A stretch of DNA of 64,000 nt from Blastococcus sp. CT_GayMR16. Lineage in GTDB: Bacteria > Actinomycetota > Actinomycetes > Mycobacteriales > Geodermatophilaceae. Positions 50,760 through 58,043 of the stretch are shown piece after piece; positions within the stretch are counted from its first letter, which is position 1; every line of letters starts with the position of its first letter. The position numbers were made by a program, and so were the translations under genes. The notes below the pieces were generated by a model, which made no database searches, had not been told where the DNA came from, and worked only from the letters and a program-made list of their open reading frames with translations. The stretch lies in contig NZ_SPQK01000016.1 of the NCBI RefSeq assembly GCF_004570875.1, forward strand, positions 1 to 64,000, in the 5' to 3' direction.

Positions 50760-51005
50760 CGGAACGGGGCCTCAGCGCGCTCCATCCGGCCGAATCATCT
50801 GCAGCCGGGCGGCGTGGCCGGCTCGGATGTCGTGCCTGCAGCCGTCCGGTGAACCGGGCGCGGGCGGTCAGCGCCTCCCAGGGAGTCCAGCCGTCCGGAC
50901 CGATCACCGAGGCGACGTCGAGGACCATCCGTCGAGCCTGGCGAGGCGCGGGCCCGCGGAAGGCGCCGCAGAGGATCTGTGGACGGCGCTCGGTGAAGGA
51001 CACCC

Positions 51006-51024
51006 GGGCCCCGTTTCCGGGCCC
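51006..51024. terminator. Hairpin terminator after omega-aminotransferase gene
   Basis: GGGCCC (51006-51011) and GGGCCC (51019-51024) form an inverted repeat around a 7-nt loop; the extended stem starts 30 bp past the minus-strand aminotransferase stop at 51055. Confidence 0.55.
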
Positions 51025-51054
51025 AGAAGGGGGCGTGAGTGCGCTCTCCCAGGA

Positions 51055-52446
51055 TCAGAGGCGGGACCAGGCCTCGGTCAGGACCCCGCGGAGGATCTGC
51101 TCCATCTCGTCGAACTCGAACTGGCCGCAGATCAACGGCGGCGCGAGCTGGATCACCGGATCGCCGCGGTCGTCGGCGCGGCAGTAGAGCCCGGCCTCGA
51201 ACAACGCGCCGGACAGGAAGCCGCGCAGCAGCCGCTCGGACTCCGCCGCGTCGAAGGTCTCCTTCGTCGCCTTGTCCTTGACCAGTTCGATCCCGTAGAA
51301 GAAGCCGTCGCCGCGGACGTCGCCGACGATCGGCAGGTCCAGCAGCCGCTCCAGGGTGGACCGGAACGCGCCCTCGGTCTCCAGGACGTGGGAGTTGAGG
51401 CTCTCCTCCTCGAACAGGTCGAGGTTGGCGAGCGCGACGGCAGAGCTGACCGGGTGACCGCCGAAGGTGTAGCCGTGCGCGAAGCTCGCCGCGCCCTGCA
51501 GGAACGGCTCCATCACGCGGTCCGAGGCGATCATGGCGCCGATCGGGGAGTAGCCGGAGGTCATCCCCTTGGCGCAGGTGATCATGTCGGGCACGTAGCC
51601 GAACTTCTCGCAGGCGAAGGTCGTCCCGAGCCGGCCGAAGGCGCAGATGACCTCGTCGCTGACGAGCAGGACGTCGTGCCGGTCGCAGATCTCCCGCACG
51701 CGGTCGAAGTAGCCGGGCGGCGGGGGGAAGCACCCGCCCGCGTTCTGCACCGGCTCGAGGAAGACGGCGGCCACGGTGTCCGGGCCCTCGAACAGGATCT
51801 GCTGCTCGATCTGGTCGGCCGCCCACCGGCCGAAGGCCTTGGGGTCGTCGCCGAAGACCGACGCCCGGTAGATGTTCGTGTTGGGCACCCGGAACGTACC
51901 GGGGACCAGCGGCTCGAAGACCTCCTTGAGCGCCGGGATCCCGGTGATGGACAGCGCCCCCTGGGTGGTGCCGTGATAGGCGACCGCCCGGCTGATGACC
52001 TTGGTCTTCATCGGCTTGCCGACCAGCTTGAAGTACTGCTTCGCCGCCTTCCACGCCGTCTCCACGGCCTCTCCGCCGCCGGTCGTGAAGAAGACGCGGT
52101 TGAGGTCGCCCGGCGCCGCCGCCGCCAGCCGCTGGGAGAGCTCGATCGCGGCCGGGTGGGCGTAGGACCACAGCGGGAAGAAGGCCAGCTGCTCGGCCTG
52201 GCGCGCGGCGGCCTCGGCCAGCACGCGGCGCCCGTGCCCGACCTGAACGACGAACAGCCCGGCGAGGCCGTCGAGATAGCTCTTCCCGCGGTCGTCGAAG
52301 ATGCGCGCGCCCTCGCCGCGGACGATCACCGGCGGGGGCGTCTCGCTGTAGGCGCCCATGCGGGAGAAGTGCAGCCAGAGGTTTCTGGCCGACTCCGCGC
52401 CGGCCGTCGGAGTGGGTGCGGTGACGTCCTGCTCGGTGGTGCTCAT
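51055..52446 (-). CDS. Class III omega-aminotransferase (putrescine/beta-alanine type)
   Basis: A 463-residue PLP aminotransferase. It starts ARNLWLHFSRMGAYSETPPP and has IFDDRGKSYLDGLAGLFVVQ, FFTTGGGEAVETAWKAAK, AVFLEPVQNAGGCFP, LLVSDEVICAFGRLG (PLP Asp) and TCAKGMTSGYSPIGAMI (PLP Lys). Related actinobacterial enzymes use diamines, omega-amino acids or beta-alanine with pyruvate. ATG 52446. In this cluster it offers a second route from putrescine to 4-aminobutanal besides the amine oxidase. It is divergent from the EamA transporter. Confidence 0.9.
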   Translation of the reverse strand: MSTTEQDVTAPTPTAGAESARNLWLHFSRMGAYSETPPPVIVRGEGARIFDDRGKSYLDGLAGLFVVQVGHGRRVLAEAAARQAEQLAFFPLWSYAHPAAIELSQRLAAAAPGDLNRVFFTTGGGEAVETAWKAAKQYFKLVGKPMKTKVISRAVAYHGTTQGALSITGIPALKEVFEPLVPGTFRVPNTNIYRASVFGDDPKAFGRWAADQIEQQILFEGPDTVAAVFLEPVQNAGGCFPPPPGYFDRVREICDRHDVLLVSDEVICAFGRLGTTFACEKFGYVPDMITCAKGMTSGYSPIGAMIASDRVMEPFLQGAASFAHGYTFGGHPVSSAVALANLDLFEEESLNSHVLETEGAFRSTLERLLDLPIVGDVRGDGFFYGIELVKDKATKETFDAAESERLLRGFLSGALFEAGLYCRADDRGDPVIQLAPPLICGQFEFDEMEQILRGVLTEAWSRL

Positions 52447-52591
52447 CTACGGATCCCGTCGTCCATCATGTACATCGGTGACCGAACAGTAGCGATTCGG
52501 GCTGTCGACTGACGAGACCGTGGGTCGGAGTGCAGGCCCGCAGGCGGGACGCGCGGCGCACGTCGTTCCTCCCCCTGTAGGTGTCTCGGCA

Positions 52592-53581
52592 ATGGTTGAG
52601 GACTACGTTGCCGGTGTGCTCCGCGTCGCCCGGCCCCCTCTCGGCTATGCCCTGACGCTGGCCGGGGCCGGCCTCTTCGCCGTCAACGGCACGGTCTCCA
52701 CGCTGGCGCTGGAGGCGGGCATCTCCGCGACCCGGCTCACCGCCCTGCGCTGCACCGGCGCGGCGGTGTGCCTGCTGGTCCTCCTCGCGGTCGTCGCCCC
52801 GCAGCGGCTGCGCGTCACCTGGCGCGAGGTCCCGTTCCTGGCGGTGTTCGGCGTCGTCGGCGTCGCGCTCACCCAGTTCCTCTACTACGTCGCCATCGGC
52901 CGGATGCCGGTCGGGATCGCGCTGGTCTTCGAGATGACCGCGCCCGTCTTCATCGCCCTCTACGTCTGGCTGGTGCGGCACGAGAAGGTGCGCAGCCGGC
53001 TCTGGCTCGCACTGCTGCTCTCGCTGTCCGGCCTGGTGCTGGTCGCCGAGATCTGGCAGGACGGCGGATCGCTGGACCCCATCGGCGTGGGCGCGGCGCT
53101 GATCGCGGCGCTGTGCCTCGCGACCTACTACCTGATGGGGGAGCGCGGCACCGTCACCCGCGACCCGGTGGCGCTCACCTGCTGGAGCTTCGTGGCGGCG
53201 GCGCTCTTCTGGGCCGCTGCCGCGCCGTGGTGGCTGTTCGACGCGGGGGTGCTCGGCGAGCGGGTGCCGGTGTCGGTGGGCTCGCTGCAGGTGCCGCTGT
53301 GGATGCTGGTGACCTGGATCGTCGTCCTGGGCGCGATCGTGCCGTTCTGGCTGTCGATCTCCGCGCTGCGGCACCTTCCCCCGACCGCGGCGGGCCTGGT
53401 CGCGACCATCGAGCCGGTGTTCGCCTCGATCGTGGCGTGGCTGTGGCTCGAGCAGGTGCTCACCGGGTGGCAGGTGGCCGGCGGGATCGTCGTCCTCACC
53501 GGGATCGTGCTGGCCCAGACCGCCCGTGCGACGCCGGTGCCGACGTCCCTCCCCGAGACGCCGGCGGCCCTGTCGAGCTGA
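52592..53581 (+). CDS. EamA/DMT-family transporter
   Basis: A 329-residue membrane protein with ten predicted helices in two EamA repeats (first about residues 15-145, second about 160-290), including ALTQFLYYVAIGRMPVGIAL and ATIEPVFASIVAWLWLEQVL. Drug/metabolite exporters of this type move amino acids or small metabolites out of the cell. ATG 52592 is chosen; GTG 52616 would shorten the N-terminus. It is divergent from the omega-aminotransferase and convergent with the iron ABC operon. Confidence 0.88.
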   Translation: MVEDYVAGVLRVARPPLGYALTLAGAGLFAVNGTVSTLALEAGISATRLTALRCTGAAVCLLVLLAVVAPQRLRVTWREVPFLAVFGVVGVALTQFLYYVAIGRMPVGIALVFEMTAPVFIALYVWLVRHEKVRSRLWLALLLSLSGLVLVAEIWQDGGSLDPIGVGAALIAALCLATYYLMGERGTVTRDPVALTCWSFVAAALFWAAAAPWWLFDAGVLGERVPVSVGSLQVPLWMLVTWIVVLGAIVPFWLSISALRHLPPTAAGLVATIEPVFASIVAWLWLEQVLTGWQVAGGIVVLTGIVLAQTARATPVPTSLPETPAALSS

Positions 53582-53587
53582 GCCGCG

Positions 53588-54397
53588 TCAGCGCAGTCGC
53601 CGGACCGGCACCACCATCGGCGTCCCGGCGACCGGATCGGGCAGCACCCGGGCCTCCAGATCGAACGCGTCGGCCAGCAGCTGCTCGGTGAGCACCTCGT
53701 CGGGCGTGCCGGAGGCCACGAGCGCGCCGTCCTTCATCGCGACCAGCCGCTCGGCGTAGCGCGCCGCCAGGTTGAGGTCGTGCAGCACCACGACGACCGT
53801 GCGACCGCGCTCGGCGTGCAGCCGGCCGACCAGTTCCAGGACGTCGATCTGGTGGGAGAGATCCAGGTAGGTGGTCGGCTCGTCGAGCAGCAGCAGGTCG
53901 GTGCCCTGCGCCAGCGCCATCGAGATCCAGGCACGCTGGCGCTGGCCACCGGAGAGCGCGTCGACGGGGCGGTCGGCGAGGTCGGCCATGTCGGTCCAGG
54001 CCAGCGCCTCGGCGACCACCGCCTCGTCGTCCCTCGACCACTGGCGCAGCCAGCTCTGGTGGGGGTGCCGCCCACGGGCGACCAGGTCGGCGACGGTGAG
54101 GCCCTCGGGTGCGATCGGCGACTGGGGCAGCAGCCCGAGCACCTTGGCGACCTCACGGGTCGGCGTCCGCGCGATCGCCCGTCCGTCCAGCAGCACCTGG
54201 CCCGAGGCGGGGCGCATCAGGCGGCCGAGGGCCCGCAGCAGGGTGGACTTCCCGCAGCCGTTGGGGCCGACGATCGCGGTGAACGACCCCTCGGTGAGCT
54301 CCAGGTCGAGGTCGTCGACGACCACGCGTTCGTCGTAGGCGAGCCGGAGGTGCTCGGCCGCGAGACGGATCGGTCCGCTCCTGATGTCGATCGTCAC
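53588..54397 (-). CDS. ABC transporter ATPase, siderophore/heme import (FecE/FepC type)
   Basis: A 269-residue ATPase: Walker A GPNGCGKST (about residue 44), FepC-like Q-loop LGLLPQSPIAPEGLTVADLV, signature ALSGGQRQRAWISMALAQ, Walker B LLLLDEPTTYLDLSHQ and switch His in VVVVLHDLNLAARYAERL. GTG 54397 overlaps the stop of the second permease gene. It powers the two FecCD permeases upstream; together they import a ferric siderophore, though no binding protein is encoded here. Confidence 0.94.
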   Translation of the reverse strand: MTIDIRSGPIRLAAEHLRLAYDERVVVDDLDLELTEGSFTAIVGPNGCGKSTLLRALGRLMRPASGQVLLDGRAIARTPTREVAKVLGLLPQSPIAPEGLTVADLVARGRHPHQSWLRQWSRDDEAVVAEALAWTDMADLADRPVDALSGGQRQRAWISMALAQGTDLLLLDEPTTYLDLSHQIDVLELVGRLHAERGRTVVVVLHDLNLAARYAERLVAMKDGALVASGTPDEVLTEQLLADAFDLEARVLPDPVAGTPMVVPVRRLR

Positions 54398-55431
54398 AGG
54401 GTGGATCGCCGCCTTCCGCGGACGAGGAGCCAGAGCAGGTACGGGGCGCCGATGGCGGCGGTGAGGATGCCGACGGGCAGGGCCTGGGGGAGCAGGGTCC
54501 GGGTGACCAGGTCCGCGCCCACCACGAGCACCGCGCCCAGCAGTCCGGAGGCCAGCAGCGGCGGCCGCGACCCTCCGGTCAGCCGGACGGCGATCTGCGG
54601 GACGACCAGCGCGACGAAGGTGATCGGCCCGGCGGCCGCGACCGAGGTGGCGACCAGTCCCACCGCGACCAGGACGACCGCCGCCTGGGCGAGCGGCAGC
54701 CGGACGCCCAGGCCGCGCGCGGTGTCGTCGCCGAACTGCAGGACGCCGAGCACGCGGCTCGCGGCCAGCGCGAGCGGCACGAGGACGACGAGCGACAGCG
54801 CGAGGGGGACGGCGTTGTCCCACGTGCGGGCGTTGAGCGAGCCGGTGATCCACACGTAGGCCGCGGCCGCGTCGTGGATCTCGGCGTTCGTGAGCAGCCA
54901 GTCGGTGAGCGCGGCCATGGCCGACCAGAGGGCGATGCCGATGAGCACCAGCCGGTAGCCGTCGATCCCGGCCCGCCACGTGAGGACGAACAGCAGCCCG
55001 CCGGTGAGCAGGGCGCCGGCCAGTGCGGCCACCGGAACCCCCAGCCCGCCGAGTGCGCCCCCGCTGAGCACGATGGCGGCGACCGCCCCGACCGACGCGC
55101 CCTGGGTGATGCCGAGGACGTCCGGGGAGGCCAGCGGATTGCGGGCGAAGGTCTGGAACAGCGCGCCGGCGATGCCGAGCGCGAGCCCGACGAGCAGTCC
55201 GACGACGATCCGCGGTGCCCGGAGCTCGAGGACGATGAACTCCTGCGCCTGCTCGCCGAGTCCGGCCAGGGTGCGCAGCACGTCGCCGATGGCGATCGGG
55301 AAGTCGCCCCGGCCCAGGCTCACCGCCGACAGCAGCACCAGGAGGGCGAGGGCCGCGAGCGGCACGACCAGCTGCCGCCACCGGACGATGCCGGAGACGG
55401 GTCCGAGCCGGACCGTCGTCCGCGCGGTCAC
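54394..55431 (-). CDS. FecCD-family siderophore ABC permease (second)
   Basis: A 345-residue integral membrane permease with about ten helices. It shows LRAPRIVVGLLVGLALGIAG, FQTFARNPLASPDVLGITQG (cytoplasmic coupling region) and GPITFVALVVPQIAVRLTGG, all FecCD signatures. GTG 55431 overlaps the stop of the first permease (GTGA at 55428-55431), and its own stop overlaps the ATPase start. The heterodimeric permease is typical of FepDG-like systems. Confidence 0.93.
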   Translation of the reverse strand: MTARTTVRLGPVSGIVRWRQLVVPLAALALLVLLSAVSLGRGDFPIAIGDVLRTLAGLGEQAQEFIVLELRAPRIVVGLLVGLALGIAGALFQTFARNPLASPDVLGITQGASVGAVAAIVLSGGALGGLGVPVAALAGALLTGGLLFVLTWRAGIDGYRLVLIGIALWSAMAALTDWLLTNAEIHDAAAAYVWITGSLNARTWDNAVPLALSLVVLVPLALAASRVLGVLQFGDDTARGLGVRLPLAQAAVVLVAVGLVATSVAAAGPITFVALVVPQIAVRLTGGSRPPLLASGLLGAVLVVGADLVTRTLLPQALPVGILTAAIGAPYLLWLLVRGRRRSTL

Positions 55432-56474
55432 AGGCCCGCGGTCCGGCGGCGGCGGACGAGCACGATGAAGAACGGGGCGCCGACCAGCGCCAGCACGATG
55501 CCGACCTGCAGCTCGCCCGGGCGGGCGACGATCCGGCCGAGGACGTCGGCGAGGAGGAGCAGGGCGGCCCCGAGCAGGCCCGAGCACGGGATCAGCCACC
55601 GGTGGTCGGGGCCGGTGATCGCGCGGACCGCGTGCGGGACGACGAGCCCGACGAAGGCGATCGGTCCCGCGGCGGCGGTCGCGGCCCCGCACAGCAGGGT
55701 GATCGCGCCGAGCCCCACGACGCGGGCCGGCCAGATCCGCTGACCCAGCCCGCGGGCGACGTCCTCACCGAGACCGAGCAGGTTCAGCGCGGGCGCGTTG
55801 GCGACCGCGAGCACGAGCCCGACGGCGATGAAGGGCCCCACCTGCCAGGAGACCTCGGCGCCACGGCCGGCGAGCGCCCCGACGACCCAGAACCGGAAGC
55901 TGTCGAGGGTCTGCTGGTCGCTCACCAGCACGGCGCGCACCAAGGCGTACAGCAGTGCGGAGAGGGCGGCCCCGGCGAGCGCGAGGGTGACGGGTGTCGC
56001 ACCGCCGCGACCGGCCGAGCTGATCGCGTAGACGAGCACCGTGCCGGCCAGGGCGCCGGCGAAGGCGAACCAGACGTAGCCGGACGGCGTCCCGATCCCG
56101 AACCAGGCGATCGCCAGGACGACGGCGAGCGAGGCGCCGGCGGTGACCCCGAGCAGCCCGGGGTCACCGAGCGGGTTGCGGGTGTGCCCCTGCATGAGGG
56201 CGCCGGCGACGCCCAGGGCCAGTCCGACCAGCAGGCCGAGAGCCGTCCGCGGAACGCGCAGCTGGCGGACGATCACCGCTTCCTCGGTGCCCAGGTCGCC
56301 GTCTAACAGGGCGCGCCAGACCTCGCCGAGCCCGATCGAGCGGGTGCCCACGGCGATGCTGGCGAGCGCCGCGGCGAGGACGAGGGCGAGCAGGACCGCC
56401 AGCCAGACCAGCCGCCGGCTGCGCCTGTTCCGGGCGGGGACCCGGACCGCGGGTGCCTCGAGCGCGGCGGTCAC
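55428..56474 (-). CDS. FecCD-family siderophore ABC permease (first)
   Basis: A 348-residue permease, basic N-terminus (ARNRRSRR) then about ten helices. Signatures LRVPRTALGLLVGLALGVAG, MQGHTRNPLGDPGLLGVTAG and GPIAFVGLVVPHAVRAITGP. GTG 56474 starts the operon, 29 bp downstream of the iron box at 56504-56521. The next gene upstream is glutathione peroxidase on the same strand, ending at 56558, outside the iron-box unit. Confidence 0.93.
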   Translation of the reverse strand: MTAALEAPAVRVPARNRRSRRLVWLAVLLALVLAAALASIAVGTRSIGLGEVWRALLDGDLGTEEAVIVRQLRVPRTALGLLVGLALGVAGALMQGHTRNPLGDPGLLGVTAGASLAVVLAIAWFGIGTPSGYVWFAFAGALAGTVLVYAISSAGRGGATPVTLALAGAALSALLYALVRAVLVSDQQTLDSFRFWVVGALAGRGAEVSWQVGPFIAVGLVLAVANAPALNLLGLGEDVARGLGQRIWPARVVGLGAITLLCGAATAAAGPIAFVGLVVPHAVRAITGPDHRWLIPCSGLLGAALLLLADVLGRIVARPGELQVGIVLALVGAPFFIVLVRRRRTAGL

Positions 56475-56503
56475 GGGCAGCTCCGGAGGCAGCAGGCGGG
56501 AGA

Positions 56504-56521
56504 TAAGGAAGGCTTACCTTA
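56504..56521. promoter_or_regulatory. IdeR/DtxR-type iron box
   Basis: TAAGGAAGG-CTTACCTTA: an 18-bp imperfect palindrome (7 of 9 positions per arm) close to the actinobacterial IdeR/DtxR consensus TTAGGTTAG-S-CTAACCTAA, with a further ACCTA following. It sits 29 bp upstream of the first permease start, as expected for iron-repressed siderophore uptake. Confidence 0.82.
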
Positions 56522-56557
56522 CCTATCCCCGTCCGTGCTGGGACCTGCGCCGTCCGG

Positions 56558-57052
56558 TCAGGCGGGGAGGACCGCCTCGATCGCGGACCGCACCTCGGGG
56601 GCGTCGGGCAGCGTCATGGGCCGGAACCGGCCGACGACCTCGCCGGAGCCGTCGAGCAGGAACTTCTCGAAGTTCCACTGCACGTCGCCGGCCTCGCCCG
56701 CCGCATCCGGCGCCGCGGTGAGCCGCTGGTAGAGCGGGTGTGCGTCGCCGCCGTTCACCTCGACCTTGTCCGTCATCGGGAACGTGACGCCGTAGGTCGC
56801 GGAGCAGAACTCGGCGATATCCTCGGCACTGCCCGGCTCCTGGCCCTTGAACTGGTTGCACGGGACGCCGATCACGGTGAACCCCCGGTCGGCGTACTCC
56901 TTCTGCAGCGCCTCGAGCGCGCCGTACTGCGGGGTGAGCCCGCACTTGCTGGCGACGTTGACGACGAGGGCGGCGCGGCCACCGGTCAGTGCGCCGAGCG
57001 TGGTCGGCTCGCCGTCCAGCGTGGTCAGGGGCAGGTCCAGGAGATCGCTCAT
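56558..57052 (-). CDS. Glutathione peroxidase-family (thiol) peroxidase
   Basis: A 164-residue Gpx-fold peroxidase. The active-site tetrad is present: Cys37 in NVASKCGLTPQYGAL, Gln71 in PCNQFKGQEPGS, and Trp-Asn in VQWNFEKFLLDG. The Cys replaces selenocysteine, so it probably uses thioredoxin or mycothiol-linked reductants rather than glutathione. A resolving Cys may be in EFCSATYG. ATG 57052. It is on the same strand as the iron operon but ends 37 bp before the iron box. Confidence 0.95.
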   Translation of the reverse strand: MSDLLDLPLTTLDGEPTTLGALTGGRAALVVNVASKCGLTPQYGALEALQKEYADRGFTVIGVPCNQFKGQEPGSAEDIAEFCSATYGVTFPMTDKVEVNGGDAHPLYQRLTAAPDAAGEAGDVQWNFEKFLLDGSGEVVGRFRPMTLPDAPEVRSAIEAVLPA

Positions 57053-57181
57053 GCCTCGGGAGCGCTCGGCCGCGGGCGGTTCATTCCCTGTGGCCGGCCG
57101 TCGCCGTTTCCCTGTTCAGGCGGGAACCCGTGCTGGACCATGGCCGCGCTGCGGTCGGCAGCACGAGGGGGAGGAGCGGCA

Positions 57182-57568
57182 ATGACGCACGCGGACGAGG
57201 AGACCGATCTGGCCGAGGCGGTCCGGAGAACGGCCGAGGCGCTCGACGTCGGAGTCGAGGAGGTCGACTGGATCACCCCCGAGCTCCTGCGCGAGCAGAC
57301 CCAGGAGGCGGGGCCGGACCTGGCCGTGCCGGAGGAGGACGGCGGGGCGGACGTGCAGGGCGTCGTCCCGAACCGGATCACCTACATCAGCCACGTCGCG
57401 ACCGGCTTCAACGGCACCGCGACGAGCTACACCTTCTACGCCAACTGCACGTGGACCGACCGCTACCTGCTGTGGAGCGACGCCATCGACCGCTTCGAGC
57501 GGGACGGCTGGTGCCGCACCCCCAACGGGTCCTACGCCAAGCGCTGGAAGATGTGGTGGCGCGCCTAG
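57182..57568 (+). CDS. Hypothetical acidic protein
   Basis: A 128-residue protein I do not recognise. The N-terminal 50 residues are acidic (THADEETDLAEAVRRTAEAL; EEVDWITPELLREQT). The C-terminal half is aromatic and Cys-containing: FNGTATSYTFYANCTWTDRY, then RFERDGWCRTPNGSYAKRWK, with two Cys that could form a disulfide. ATG 57182 follows GGGGGAGGAG. It is convergent with the DUF2237 gene 3 bp away. No membrane or signal segment. Confidence 0.6.
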   Translation: MTHADEETDLAEAVRRTAEALDVGVEEVDWITPELLREQTQEAGPDLAVPEEDGGADVQGVVPNRITYISHVATGFNGTATSYTFYANCTWTDRYLLWSDAIDRFERDGWCRTPNGSYAKRWKMWWRA

Positions 57569-57571
57569 CCC

Positions 57572-57976
57572 TCACTCCAGGCCGCTGACGTCGTCCGGGA
57601 CGTCGACGGCGTTCTGCCGCAGCGCCTCGATCGGCACGATCTCCAGCGCCCGGGCGTTCGTGGCCGCCAGGACGACGCCCGCCGCCGCGCCCGCCTGGTA
57701 GGCCTGCAGCCAGCGGACCGCGACGACGCACCAGCGGTCACCGGGCTTCAGGCCAGGGAAGCCGTACTCGGGCCGCGGGGTGGACAGGTCGTTGCCCAGG
57801 TCGCGCTGCAGCGTGAGGAAGTCGGCCGAGACGACGGCGCAGACGGTGTGCGAGCCGGCGTCCTCGGGTCCGCTGCTGCAGTGCCCGTCCCGGTAGAAGC
57901 CGGTCACCGGGTCCGAGCCGCAGGGCTCCAGCGGGCCGCCCAGCACGTTCCGCTCGTCCGGTGGATCGGGCTGCAC
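57572..57976 (-). CDS. DUF2237 family protein
   Basis: A 134-residue protein of the DUF2237 family: NVLGGPLEPCGSDPVTGFYR, DGHCSSGPEDAGSHTVCAVV, LGNDLSTPRPEYGFPGLKPG and DRWCVVAVRW are nearly invariant in this family, with conserved Cys residues. Its function is unknown; it occurs widely as a single-domain cytoplasmic protein. GTG 57976 is divergent from the acetoacetate-CoA ligase at 58044. Confidence 0.9.
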   Translation of the reverse strand: MQPDPPDERNVLGGPLEPCGSDPVTGFYRDGHCSSGPEDAGSHTVCAVVSADFLTLQRDLGNDLSTPRPEYGFPGLKPGDRWCVVAVRWLQAYQAGAAAGVVLAATNARALEIVPIEALRQNAVDVPDDVSGLE

Positions 57977-58043
57977 GGGAGGCTCCTGCGCTGGTGGTCG
58001 GCGTGCCGTGGTCGGCGTCGGCACAGGATGGCATGGTGCGGAC

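Larger units (their letters stand above)
50733..51054. other. Intergenic stretch, possible decayed minus-strand frame
   Basis: 322 bp between two convergent genes. It contains the two hairpins listed separately. On the minus strand, ~51003-50770 reads codingly (for example RMVLDVASVIGPDGWTPWEA) but has no recognisable family, no good upstream ribosome site and runs into the Usp hairpin. It may be a gene remnant or simply GC-biased noise. Confidence 0.3.
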
